Below are positions 6,044-11,174 of a stretch of 11,363 nt of DNA, piece after piece. The stretch comes from Candidatus Kaiserbacteria bacterium (GTDB taxonomy: Bacteria; Patescibacteriota; Minisyncoccia; Phycocordibacterales; UBA918), in the NCBI GenBank assembly GCA_007116965.1, contig SKHJ01000011.1, positions 1 to 11,363 of the forward strand, given 5' to 3'. Under the pieces are notes generated by a model, which saw only the letters and a program-made list of their open reading frames with translations, was not told the origin of the DNA and made no database searches. Numbering within the stretch: the stretch's first letter is position 1; each line of letters opens with the position of its first letter. Made by a program: the position numbers and the translations under genes.

Positions 6044-6517
6044 CTACTCAATCACATTAAAGATACCAAACATCCCCTCAGCATAGTGGTTACCGACGCT
6101 ACAGTAATACTCAAACGTGCCAATCTCGTTGGCGACAAACTCAATCACTTCTGTTTGTCCAGCTGACATGACTGCCGAAGCCACGCCGAGCTCGTCGATC
6201 ACAAAATCATGTGTGCCGCCGGTGATAGTTAACTCAACGCGCACCCTATCCCCTACTGCCACAGTCAACTCAGGGTTACTTACCCCATCGACAATAAACT
6301 CTCGCCCTGTTGCTTCCATTATAAAGGTATGGTCGGGATCATCCAATCCCGCGTACTCGTCAGCCCACATGTCAGCCTCTTCATCGTCTTGGTCTCCACT
6401 CATCTCAAGTGGTACCTCTACTTCTGGCTGCTCTATCTCGATCGTGTCAGACGAAAACCACCACCAGCCAACAAGAGCGACGACGAGTACGACTAATACA
6501 ACCATTGCTTTATTCAT
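6044..6517 (-). CDS. Membrane-anchored cupredoxin (type 1 copper protein), 157 aa
   Basis: An electron-transfer or copper-binding domain held on the outside of the membrane. Residues 4-20 (AMVVLVVLVVALVGWWW) form a signal anchor. An acidic spacer follows (30-62), then a single plastocyanin/COX2-like domain (about 63-157). All four type 1 copper ligands are visible: His103 in GGTHDF, and Cys139, His144 and Met149 in YYCSVGNHYAEGMFG. The start is supported by AAGGA 6 nt before the ATG, one of the few clear Shine-Dalgarno sites in the window. The gene has its own terminator and no redox partner beside it. Small membrane cupredoxins occur in Patescibacteria, but their electron partners are unclear. 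The fold and copper site are firm and the physiological role is open. Confidence 0.9.
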   Translation of the reverse strand: MNKAMVVLVVLVVALVGWWWFSSDTIEIEQPEVEVPLEMSGDQDDEEADMWADEYAGLDDPDHTFIMEATGREFIVDGVSNPELTVAVGDRVRVELTITGGTHDFVIDELGVASAVMSAGQTEVIEFVANEIGTFEYYCSVGNHYAEGMFGIFNVIE

Positions 6518-6609
6518 AAGTATCCTTGTTTAAATCTAATAACTACGCATCTTCCTCTTACACACAGTATCGTATCACTAAAGCTACAGAAATTTGTCAC
6601 ATTGGCCAA

Positions 6610-7017
6610 CTAGCGATGGTCTGTAGCTGACACCAACTCCAGAACCTGCTCAACACTCTCTACCCACTCGATAGCGGGATGGTAGTGGAACATGGCCAAC
6701 GCTTGAGCGTCACTATCACCTACAGCGAATACTCGTAAAGTGTTTTGTGTAGTAGCTAATGCGAGAGCTGCGCCTAGTTCAGTAAATACACCATTGCCAT
6801 TTTGGTGCGGAAGTAAAATGTACACATCAGCATCAGCTATTTCCGTAATCCTGTCTCGTGCGTATTGCCTTGACTCACGCTCATGTTCTCCATACGGCTT
6901 AATCATTGGCAACTCTGTCCAACGTTTTATCACTGTATGTCCAGCCGCCTCGATCAAATCGTACGTTCGTCGCACTGCATCAATATTACTCGACCGTCCG
7001 GTAACAAAGAATTTCAT
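6610..7017 (-). CDS. Nucleoside 2-deoxyribosyltransferase-like protein, 135 aa
   Basis: Resembles the nucleoside 2-deoxyribosyltransferase / DUF4406-type Rossmann-like family, which transfers or hydrolyses the N-glycosidic bond of (deoxy)nucleosides. It begins MKFFVTGRSSN with an early strand and loop, has ADADVYILLP (61-70) with the conserved Asp, then NGVFTELGAALALA (75-88), where Glu80 matches the family's catalytic Glu in GxxxELGxA. Length is normal for the family. It is the last gene of a NUDIX, methyltransferase and transferase-like operon, starting 12 nt after the methyltransferase stop without a strong Shine-Dalgarno. With the NUDIX enzyme it could act in nucleotide salvage or clean-up, which is inferred from context. 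Substrate is unknown. Confidence 0.72.
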   Translation of the reverse strand: MKFFVTGRSSNIDAVRRTYDLIEAAGHTVIKRWTELPMIKPYGEHERESRQYARDRITEIADADVYILLPHQNGNGVFTELGAALALATTQNTLRVFAVGDSDAQALAMFHYHPAIEWVESVEQVLELVSATDHR

Positions 7018-7029
7018 AGTTACTCAATA

Positions 7030-7623
7030 TTAGATCTTTTGTAAAACCATAGTCAGCCACGGCTCTTGGCGTTCTTGTTCATCGTAATACACTACCCTAT
7101 ATAATTCTTTTGTTAAAGATTCTAGTGTATGGCGGTCGTAGTAGTAAAATCTGCGGGTAGTATAGTCGTCAGTTACGTCAGCCCGTTGGTATCCTTCACG
7201 CTTTTTAAGCGAAAGCAATATCACGCCAGCTTGATTTAGCTTCTTATGCAAATCTTGTAAAAGAGTTTCGAGTTGCTTTTTGCTACTATGTAATAGAGAC
7301 GCAAAAGCCAACACTACATCTATATTGTTTGGCAGTTCATACGTATGAATGTCACCAATCATAAATTGTGCAGTTGGTACCCGTTTTTGCGCAATTTGCT
7401 GATATGCCTCCGAAATATCTACACCCAAGTACCTACCCGTCTTCTGTAAGACGTACTCCGCCTCAATTCCCCCGCCATAACCAATTTCAAAAACAAAAGG
7501 TTCTTCAACCAACACGAATGACAATGCCAGGTCCACGTCTTTAGCCCGTACGCCACGTGCTTCATATTTTGCCAGATAAGGTCCAGCTGCTTTGTTGTAC
7601 GCCTCAGCGATTAACTGGTTCAT
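7030..7623 (-). CDS. Class I SAM-dependent methyltransferase, 197 aa
   Basis: A Rossmann-fold methyltransferase. Motif I is VFEIGYGGGIEA (44-55), with Glu-Ile-Gly in place of the more common Asp-x-Gly. Motif II is LGVDIS (66-71), where Asp69 would bind the ribose of SAM. IGDIHTYELP (89-98) is the next acidic loop, and VVLAFASLLH (103-112) is the motif IV region, where small-molecule methyltransferases usually carry the catalytic face. The ATG overlaps the stop codon of the upstream NUDIX gene (ATGA), so the two are translationally coupled. Substrate cannot be predicted. Similar proteins are usually annotated only as class I methyltransferases. Confidence 0.85.
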   Translation of the reverse strand: MNQLIAEAYNKAAGPYLAKYEARGVRAKDVDLALSFVLVEEPFVFEIGYGGGIEAEYVLQKTGRYLGVDISEAYQQIAQKRVPTAQFMIGDIHTYELPNNIDVVLAFASLLHSSKKQLETLLQDLHKKLNQAGVILLSLKKREGYQRADVTDDYTTRRFYYYDRHTLESLTKELYRVVYYDEQERQEPWLTMVLQKI

Positions 7624-8135
7624 AATTTACTTCTTAAATACTCTTTGAGAAATGCTTGCTCCCGGGCGAGAATAAAATGTCCTTCAAACTTCCCAGGCAC
7701 ATCCTGATGTATCTTTTCCAACACCGTTGCTGGTGACAACCAGAGCGTCTGCTGTCCTTCTTCGATTTCACCTGGCTCAAGTGCAGGTGTGCCGACTGCA
7801 CCCTGCACCCTCGCTACAAAGCCATACGAGATATGCACCATCATATACTTATTACGGTATTCAATCACCATCCCCACTGGTCGCTCGATGAGACAATCAC
7901 ACCCCACCTCCTCTTTCACCTCACGCACCAACGCTTCCTCGACAGTCTCTCCTGGATCTACTCCCCCACCTGGTAGTTTGTGATAGTTGTACTTAGTGAG
8001 ATATTGGGTCGCCACCCCACCTTGCTCATTAAGCAAAATCGCCCGCGCACTTTTGCGCAACTCATACTGAGTACCCAGTCGCTCCCCTTCTCCCAGTCCC
8101 AATGTCGCTTCTGATATTTCCGCTAAGAGTTTCAT
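7620..8135 (-). CDS. NUDIX hydrolase, 171 aa
   Basis: Hydrolyses a nucleoside diphosphate linked to another group; the substrate is not readable. The full Nudix box GX5EX7REUXEEXGU is present at 57-79 (GGVDPGETVEEALVREVKEE then VGC) with all metal-binding Glu residues. The preceding strand and loop (YHKLPGGGVDPGE) are typical. The start at 8135 was chosen because an extended -10 (TGC-TACACT, 8143-8151) ends 7 nt before it; an alternative TTG start at 8159 would lie upstream of that promoter. It is the first gene of the operon with the methyltransferase (4-nt overlap) and the deoxyribosyltransferase-like gene. Confidence 0.9.
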   Translation of the reverse strand: MKLLAEISEATLGLGEGERLGTQYELRKSARAILLNEQGGVATQYLTKYNYHKLPGGGVDPGETVEEALVREVKEEVGCDCLIERPVGMVIEYRNKYMMVHISYGFVARVQGAVGTPALEPGEIEEGQQTLWLSPATVLEKIHQDVPGKFEGHFILAREQAFLKEYLRSKL

Positions 8136-8142
8136 ACCCGAC

Positions 8143-8151
8143 AGTGTAGCA
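8143..8151 (-). promoter_or_regulatory. Extended -10 promoter of the NUDIX operon
   Basis: TGC-TACACT on the minus strand, 7 nt from the ATG at 8135; no clear -35. It predicts a leaderless message and decides the NUDIX start codon. Confidence 0.55.
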
Positions 8152-8205
8152 CGGATCAAGTCTTGGAAATATCACTAACAGACTCTCGCATTTTCCACGC
8201 CTTCG

Positions 8206-8316
8206 TGATACTATCTTTGGCGCAACGCTCGCTGTCTCGGGGTGGAAACAAAAGTTTTCACCCCTGCGTTCGGACAAGATGAAAATGATGAACTCATTTT
8301 TGCCTTGCTCCTCACT
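8206..8316 (+). promoter_or_regulatory. Region upstream of tRNA-Pro: possible promoter and structured leader
   Basis: TGA-TACTAT (8206-8214) resembles an extended -10 on the plus strand. Downstream, an 11-bp hairpin with one G-U pair (8239-8249 with 8254-8264, AAAA loop) can be nested in an outer AACGC/GCGTT stem (8224-8228 with 8266-8270). A weak AT hairpin (8282-8288 with 8294-8300) follows and ends in TTTTT. This may be the 5' leader of the tRNA transcript or a small RNA. No coding sequence is supported here. Confidence 0.35.
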
Positions 8317-8387
8317 CGGGGTGTAGCATAATGGTAGTGTACACGGTTTGGGACCGTGCGGCCCGGGTTCGATTCCCGGCTCCCCGA
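8317..8387 (+). tRNA. tRNA-Pro(UGG)
   Basis: A complete cloverleaf. Acceptor CGGGGTG pairs with CTCCCCG, with one T-T mismatch at pair 6-67. The D arm has GGTAG, the anticodon stem is CACGG/CCGTG with loop TTTGGGA (anticodon TGG at 8349-8351), and the T arm is CCGGG TTCGATT CCCGG. The discriminator is A. CCA is not encoded, so tRNA nucleotidyltransferase must add it. It is the only plus-strand gene left of the putative origin. Confidence 0.95.
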
Positions 8388-8392
8388 CGAGT

Positions 8393-8425
8393 AACAGAAA
8401 ATCCTGGCTTTTAAGCCAGACCTTC
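8393..8425. terminator. Two-way terminator between tRNA-Pro and yraN
   Basis: The hairpin CTGGCTT TT AAGCCAG (8404-8419) lies between the converging tRNA-Pro and YraN-family genes. On the minus strand it is followed by GATTTTCTGTT, a usable U-rich tail. On the plus strand the tail (ACCTTCCTGTTT) is weaker. Confidence 0.6.
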
Positions 8426-8429
8426 CTGT

Positions 8430-8849
8430 TTAATTTTCAAGATCGATATTCGGAAAGATCTCTACCGCAGCGTATTTTTCTAGTGGCACTTGGTACACCG
8501 CCACGATATCCACTTGTATCTCACCCTCATATCGGCGCTCAGCACACCAAGTGTCAATTATTCGTCGCAAACTACGTCGCTTCTTTGGTGTCACGTGCAA
8601 CTCAGGGCGAAAAGTGCCTGTTTGATACGCTTGTTGGAAATCATTTTGCGTTCCATATGAAACCGCCTTTACCTCGATAAAGTAGACTCGCTTATCCCTT
8701 TCGCAGACCAAATCAAGCTCACCCCAGCGTTTGCGGTAGTTCTTATCAACCGTTCGATACCCCAGGCCTTCAAGATACCGTTGAGCCAGAGCTTCGCCAA
8801 CAGTACCAGTGGTAATATGTTGCGGCTTTTTGATTGCTTTCTCAGTCAT
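8430..8849 (-). CDS. yraN: YraN/UPF0102 family endonuclease-like protein, 139 aa
   Basis: A small PD-(D/E)XK-fold protein of the UPF0102 family, thought to act on DNA or DNA junctions; its cellular role is not settled. Family landmarks are in order: VGEALAQRYLEGLGYRTVDK (17-36) with Glu19, NYRKRWGELDLVCE (37-50) with the GE(L/I)D motif (Glu44, Asp46), and VYFIEVKAVS (55-64) with the E-x-K motif (Glu59, Lys61). Length is typical. The start at 8849 was chosen because similarity begins there. The longer in-frame ATG at 8909 would translate the parS palindrome itself. The promoter TGC-TATAGT (8874-8882) overlaps the edge of that palindrome, so ParB binding could affect transcription. It has no Shine-Dalgarno. 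Confidence 0.87.
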   Translation of the reverse strand: MTEKAIKKPQHITTGTVGEALAQRYLEGLGYRTVDKNYRKRWGELDLVCERDKRVYFIEVKAVSYGTQNDFQQAYQTGTFRPELHVTPKKRRSLRRIIDTWCAERRYEGEIQVDIVAVYQVPLEKYAAVEIFPNIDLEN

Positions 8850-8873
8850 ACCAAATAGAGATTGCTTATACGC

Positions 8874-8882
8874 ACTATAGCA
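8874..8882 (-). promoter_or_regulatory. Extended -10 promoter of the yraN-like gene, overlapping the parS palindrome
   Basis: TGC-TATAGT on the minus strand shares its upstream bases with the left end of the 46-bp palindrome (8878-8923). Transcription would start near 8867, giving an 18-nt leader. A second possible -10, TATAAG, lies at 8865-8870. Confidence 0.5.
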
Positions 8883-8923
8883 CACTAGCTTATGTTTCAC
8901 GTGAAACATAAGCTAGTGTGCTA
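8878..8923. repeat. 46-bp perfect palindrome centred on a parS site
   Basis: Two 23-base arms meet at 8900|8901 with no mismatch (TAGCACACTAGCTTATG... on the left arm). The central 16 bases are the parS consensus. It is much longer than a ParB site needs. Confidence 0.95.
8893..8908. promoter_or_regulatory. parS: parS centromere site (perfect consensus)
   Basis: TGTTTCACGTGAAACA is identical to the widely conserved bacterial chromosomal parS consensus bound by ParB/Spo0J. It is the best of a cluster of related CACGTG-centred sites between 8587 and 10075. Confidence 0.9.
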
Positions 8924-9192
8924 AAAGACATTACTCTTTATTTTTCAATGTATTTTGCTCATTTCTGACACATTTTATTTGTCCTTTATCCACCTATCCA
9001 CGCTTTTATCCCCAGATTCTTATTACTCGATCGATGACCAGCCTGCTTGCTAAAAATTAGGTAGGTTTTGTTGCACGTGCAACGCGAGTATTTATACCCG
9101 TAGTAATACACTCTGTGGTTTGGTTTTAAAGTTACATATTTGCCCTGAAAATAGCGAGTTTTTTGAGGGTTTCATATGGAACAAAGATCGGT
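8924..9192. other. oriC: Putative replication origin region (AT-rich, DnaA-box-like cluster)
   Basis: A gap of about 280 bp without a supported gene. It is AT-rich from 8924 to 8990. Three DnaA-box-like 9-mers then follow in the same orientation: TTATCCACC (8986-8994), CTATCCACG (8994-9002) and TTATCCCCA (9006-9014), compared with TTATCCACA. The parS palindrome lies on the left edge and a second parS-like palindrome at 9069-9084. Protein genes to the left are on the minus strand and those to the right mostly on the plus strand, as expected for replication moving outward from here. No dnaA gene is in the window. The call is inference from these converging signs. Confidence 0.55.
9069..9084. 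promoter_or_regulatory. parS-like palindrome, symmetric variant
   Basis: TGTTGCACGTGCAACG contains the perfect 14-bp palindrome GTTGCACGTGCAAC. It differs from parS by a symmetric T/A to G/C change in both arms plus the last base. Confidence 0.5.
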
Positions 9193-9198
9193 TATACT
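9193..9198 (+). promoter_or_regulatory. -10 box of the ASCH-like gene
   Basis: TATACT ends 6 nt before the GTG at 9205, the same spacing as at 10110 and 10611. No clear -35 or TG extension. Confidence 0.4.
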
Positions 9199-9204
9199 TT
9201 GTAT

Positions 9205-9523
9205 GTGTATGACGTGCTAATCAAAAAATCTATACAATGCACAACTGCCCCCTTAGAGGAACTGCTGCATCAAGGTCAATCTTTGGATTTCCGACTCGAT
9301 GAAGATAGTTGGCAAGATCTACAAGCAGGTGATTTCATCGAATATTGGGAGGACTTTACTGGCTGGCAAACTAAACCAACTGCAGACTCACGAAAAGTGG
9401 TAGCTAAAAATACTACGTATCTACAAAGCGCCGACCTTTACCGAATTATTCAAAACCATAGAGCACGACCTGACAGGACTGTCGGATACTGAGGGGTTGT
9501 TGAGTGAACTTCGGCAATGGTAG
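9205..9523 (+). pseudogene. ASCH/PUA-like domain protein, broken by one extra A
   Basis: Probably a small ASCH (PUA-like) RNA-binding fold protein. The reading frame from GTG 9205 gives DFRLDEDSWQDLQAGDFIEY (28-47), with the GD-x-I turn typical of ASCH domains, then a FTGW loop and RKVVAK (63-68). In this frame the product soon becomes unlike a protein domain and stops at 9492. One base further on, the frame continues smoothly as ILRIYKAPTFTELFKTIEHD (69-88) and ends LLSELRQW at TAG 9521, a natural ASCH C-terminus. The shift falls in the A5 run at 9406-9410. Removing one A joins both halves into a 105-residue protein. It may be a sequencing error, a real mutation or polymerase slippage. Start choice rests on the -10 box; an upstream TTG at 9163 is also possible. 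Confidence 0.65.
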
Positions 9524-9557
9524 GATGAAGAAAAGGAGACCGAAACCGGTGCTATAG

Positions 9558-9697
9558 CATTTCACGTGCAACTTATCAAAAGTTCTGACTAGATTTTAGT
9601 CATTTTTCCCTGAAAAATAACTGTGCTGTACCACGTGAAACACTTGTATTGACTTGTGTCTCTATTTTACATCACGGAAGACTTTTCACGTGAAATT
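9558..9697. promoter_or_regulatory. Cluster of three parS-like sites
   Basis: Sites are centred at 9565|9566 (12 of 16 matches), 9634|9635 (TGTACCACGTGAAACA, 14 of 16) and 9689|9690 (perfect core TTTCACGTGAAA, 12 of 16). The stretch from 9524 to 9695 holds no gene apart from these sites. Confidence 0.55.
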
Positions 9698-10067
9698 ACA
9701 AACTTTCTCCAATTCCTAGGTGTAGATGTAATTGTGGTACTTCCTGACGCGTACCGCCGTTTATTATCAGCTGGTAGGGTCTGTTCTTCAAGTTGTTGTC
9801 TTCGAGTATCTTCTGTGCCACGTGAAAAATTTCTGCTAGATAGGGCTGATCCTCTGTTTTAGTAGTAGTATGGAGGCTCTTGATGGCTTTCTTGGGCACG
9901 ATAAGGATGTGCTCCTCATAGTGAGGCTTGGGGTGTTTAAAGGCTAACACTTTATCGGTTTCATAAACCCTGTTCACTGGCAATATCTTAGAGCAGTGAC
10001 CAAAGGCGATACCAACGATTAGCAAACCTAACGGGGAGCGGGCGAGTGTGAGCAGGGCATGTTTCAT
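9696..10067 (-). CDS. HIT-family protein with N-terminal hydrophobic segment, 123 aa
   Basis: A histidine-triad nucleotide hydrolase or transferase-like protein. The family core VYETDKVLAFKHPKPHYEEH (34-53), then ILIVPKKAIKSL, is clear. The C-terminal triad reads QLHLHLGI instead of HxHxHxx: the first His is Gln, while the middle (catalytic) and last His remain. Before the core lies a hydrophobic stretch (about 12-22, PLGLLIVGIAFG) that could sit in the membrane or cap the fold, absent from minimal HINT proteins. The start at 10067 is supported by an extended -10 (10077-10085) ending 9 nt upstream. It is the only protein gene on the minus strand right of the putative origin. It carries parS-like sequences at both ends and inside (9814-9829). 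Substrate unknown. Confidence 0.82.
   Translation of the reverse strand: MKHALLTLARSPLGLLIVGIAFGHCSKILPVNRVYETDKVLAFKHPKPHYEEHILIVPKKAIKSLHTTTKTEDQPYLAEIFHVAQKILEDNNLKNRPYQLIINGGTRQEVPQLHLHLGIGESL
9814..9829. promoter_or_regulatory. parS-like site inside the HIT gene
   Basis: TGTGCCACGTGAAAAA matches the parS consensus at 13 of 16 positions, including CACGTGAAA. Confidence 0.45.
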
Positions 10068-10075
10068 GTGAAATT
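10060..10075. promoter_or_regulatory. parS-like site at the HIT start codon
   Basis: TGTTTCATGTGAAATT matches parS at 13 of 16 positions; the central CG is TG. It covers the HIT start codon and the space up to its -10 box, so bound ParB could block that gene. Confidence 0.4.
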
Positions 10076-10076
10076 G

Positions 10077-10103
10077 AGTATATCATTTTTAATCTGATAT
10101 ACT
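10077..10103. promoter_or_regulatory. Divergent pair of extended -10 promoters
   Basis: AGTATATCA (10077-10085) and TGATATACT (10095-10103) are exact reverse complements 9 bp apart. Each reads TGA-TATACT outward, toward the HIT gene (9-nt gap to ATG) and toward the ParB-like gene (6-nt gap to ATG). Neither has room for an independent -35. Confidence 0.65.
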
Positions 10104-10109
10104 TTGTTG

Positions 10110-10529
10110 ATGAAAGAATCTTTTGAAGAACCGACACCACATTTTAAATGGCCAGACATTGAAGCAGAGGGGGGGGAGTTCGAGCGTGTAGCCAAAAAAT
10201 TCGAGATTGACGAATCGGTTTTGATGTTTCAAGCCAGAGATGGGGAATTGGTTGATCTAGACGAGGACATGTGGTCGAACCTTGAAAACACTGATTCCAA
10301 CCGTTTCTCGCCTGGTGACCTAGAGACAGCTCATAGGTTTGCTGCCGAAGCCGGTAGAGATTCCCATAATCTACTACATAGAATCGAAACGGGTGAGACA
10401 CTAGACGCACCCATAATTATGCAAATTGGCGACACATATCATCTCGTGGCAGGCAATACGCGACTGATGGTCGCTCGAGCCAAGGGAATTAGGCCAAAAG
10501 TACTGTTGTTTTCGGTGGATACACTATAG
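10110..10529 (+). CDS. Small protein with ParB/sulfiredoxin-like fold segment, 139 aa
   Basis: The C-terminal part, APIIMQIGDTYHLVAGNTRL (100-119), then MVARAKGIRPKVLLF (120-134), looks like the ParB/Srx-type core, in which a dG-x-Y-x-L-V-x-G-x-x-R-L strand-turn-helix is typical; here AGNTR replaces the GERR of true ParB. The N-terminal half is acidic and not recognised (KWPDIEAEGGEFERVAKKFE, 13-32). It has no helix-turn-helix or dimerisation domain, so it is not a full ParB. The start at 10110 was chosen over TTG 10104 because TATACT ends 6 nt before it. It lies within 1.3 kb of a perfect parS, which may be coincidence. Similar small proteins occur in phages and bacteria as uncharacterised ORFs. 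Confidence 0.6.
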   Translation: MKESFEEPTPHFKWPDIEAEGGEFERVAKKFEIDESVLMFQARDGELVDLDEDMWSNLENTDSNRFSPGDLETAHRFAAEAGRDSHNLLHRIETGETLDAPIIMQIGDTYHLVAGNTRLMVARAKGIRPKVLLFSVDTL

Positions 10530-10535
10530 TGGAGG

Positions 10536-10555
10536 ATTGGTAATATTTTACCAAT
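10536..10555 (+). terminator. Weak hairpin after the ParB-like gene
   Basis: ATTGGTAA / TTACCAAT form a perfect 8-bp stem with loop TATT, 6 bp past the stop codon. It is AT-rich and followed by TAATC only, so termination would be weak. Confidence 0.35.
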
Positions 10556-10595
10556 TAATCATGCAAGTACGCTTGAGACGGTGATTTTTGACTTG

Positions 10596-10604
10596 TGTTA
10601 CAAT
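10596..10604 (+). promoter_or_regulatory. Extended -10 promoter of the 94-aa gene
   Basis: TGT-TACAAT ends 6 nt before the ATG at 10611. A TTGAGA lies at 10573-10578 but is 20 nt away, too far for a good -35. Confidence 0.55.
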
Positions 10605-10610
10605 TCTTAC

Positions 10611-10895
10611 ATGGAGAATTTTGAAAATAAAGAAGCACCAACCTTAAAAGAAAAATATATGAATGAAGCAGACGAGGCTGGTTATGTGCCCACAGCTTCA
10701 TTCGTCACACAAGAACTTGGAAGACAAAATAAAAGTGTTGCCGCCCTACTAGATGGAGAAGAGGGTACAGCAGATTACAACTTGGGTGAAGGGATTAGGT
10801 TTCAAGGTATCTCAGGAAATTATCCCGAAATGAAAATTCATATTGATGACTTAGATGAATTTGTAAGAAGAGTAAAAGAACATTTTGGTGAGTAA
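10611..10895 (+). CDS. Hypothetical protein, 94 aa
   Basis: I do not recognise a family. The protein is soluble and acidic, with a helical N-terminus (LKEKYMNEADEAG, 12-24), a GYVPTASFVTQELGRQNKSV segment (24-43) that could be a small DNA- or protein-binding helical pair, an acidic glycine-rich middle (DGEEGTADYNLGEGI), and a C-terminal helix (IDDLDEFVRRVKEHFGE). The start at 10611 is set by an extended -10 ending 6 nt upstream, so the message should be leaderless; the frame stays open further upstream but runs through that promoter. It shares orientation with the ParB-like gene, with its own promoter. No signal peptide or membrane segment. Confidence 0.6.
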   Translation: MENFENKEAPTLKEKYMNEADEAGYVPTASFVTQELGRQNKSVAALLDGEEGTADYNLGEGIRFQGISGNYPEMKIHIDDLDEFVRRVKEHFGE

Positions 10896-10959
10896 TAACG
10901 TCAAGGTAAAGCTGTCACTTACAAAGCAAAGTGTCTAAATGTTAAACAACCTAAGTTTC

Positions 10960-10978
10960 GTGCGGCCAGGGAGAATCG
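10960..10978. repeat. Near-exact copy of the tRNA-Gly 3' end
   Basis: These 19 bases match 11174-11192, the last bases and T arm of tRNA-Gly(GCC), at 18 of 19 positions, in the same orientation and 214 bp away. The rest of the tRNA is absent. Confidence 0.7.
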
Positions 10979-11126
10979 GTCACTCTCGTGGAGATTTTGC
11001 TCATCCTTCGTAAACTCAGGACTCCAAAATATCTCACTCCCTCGACCCCCACGCGCCGCGGTCCTCAGCTCCATTGCATTTCGCCTGCGGGCTTCGCCGC
11101 GGCTTGGTTCGATTCTCCCATCCCGC
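10962..11126 (-). ncRNA. Candidate structured RNA or repeat element closed by tRNA-like ends, about 165 nt
   Basis: The ends can pair: GGGAGAATCG (10969-10978) with CGATTCTCCC (11110-11119), plus GCGG (10962-10965) with CCGC (11123-11126). Inside, GTGGAGATTTTG (10988-10999) pairs with CAAAATATCTCAC (11025-11037) with small bulges, and the inner loop has a further 4-bp stem. The rest is GC-rich with CCGCGG motifs. Both ends resemble tRNA T arms. No protein-coding signal is convincing, and the strand is uncertain. No Rfam family is recognised. Confidence 0.35.
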
Positions 11127-11134
11127 TACAAATT

Positions 11135-11166
11135 GCAACAACCCCAACACATCCATGTTGGGGTTG
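11135..11166 (-). terminator. Terminator of the tRNA-Gly transcript
   Basis: A perfect 11-bp stem (CAACCCCAACA 11139-11149 with TGTTGGGGTTG 11156-11166) and 6-nt loop, followed on the minus strand by TTGCAATTTG. It starts 8 nt past the tRNA 3' end. Confidence 0.7.
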
Positions 11167-11174
11167 GCGCTTTG

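Noticed and set aside
7549..7564. CACGTG core inside the methyltransferase gene
   Set aside because: Flanks do not resemble parS and it lies over 1 kb from the cluster.
8062..8277. Minus-strand 71-aa ORF upstream of the NUDIX gene
   Set aside because: It overlaps the NUDIX start in another frame and covers hairpins and two promoters, with no protein-like pattern.
8587..8602. parS-like sequence GGTGTCACGTGCAACT inside yraN
   Set aside because: Only 12 of 16 positions match and it is in coding sequence; counted in the cluster but not called as a site.
8850..8909. YraN start at the upstream ATG
   Set aside because: The first residues would be a translation of the parS palindrome, and a promoter lies inside the extension.
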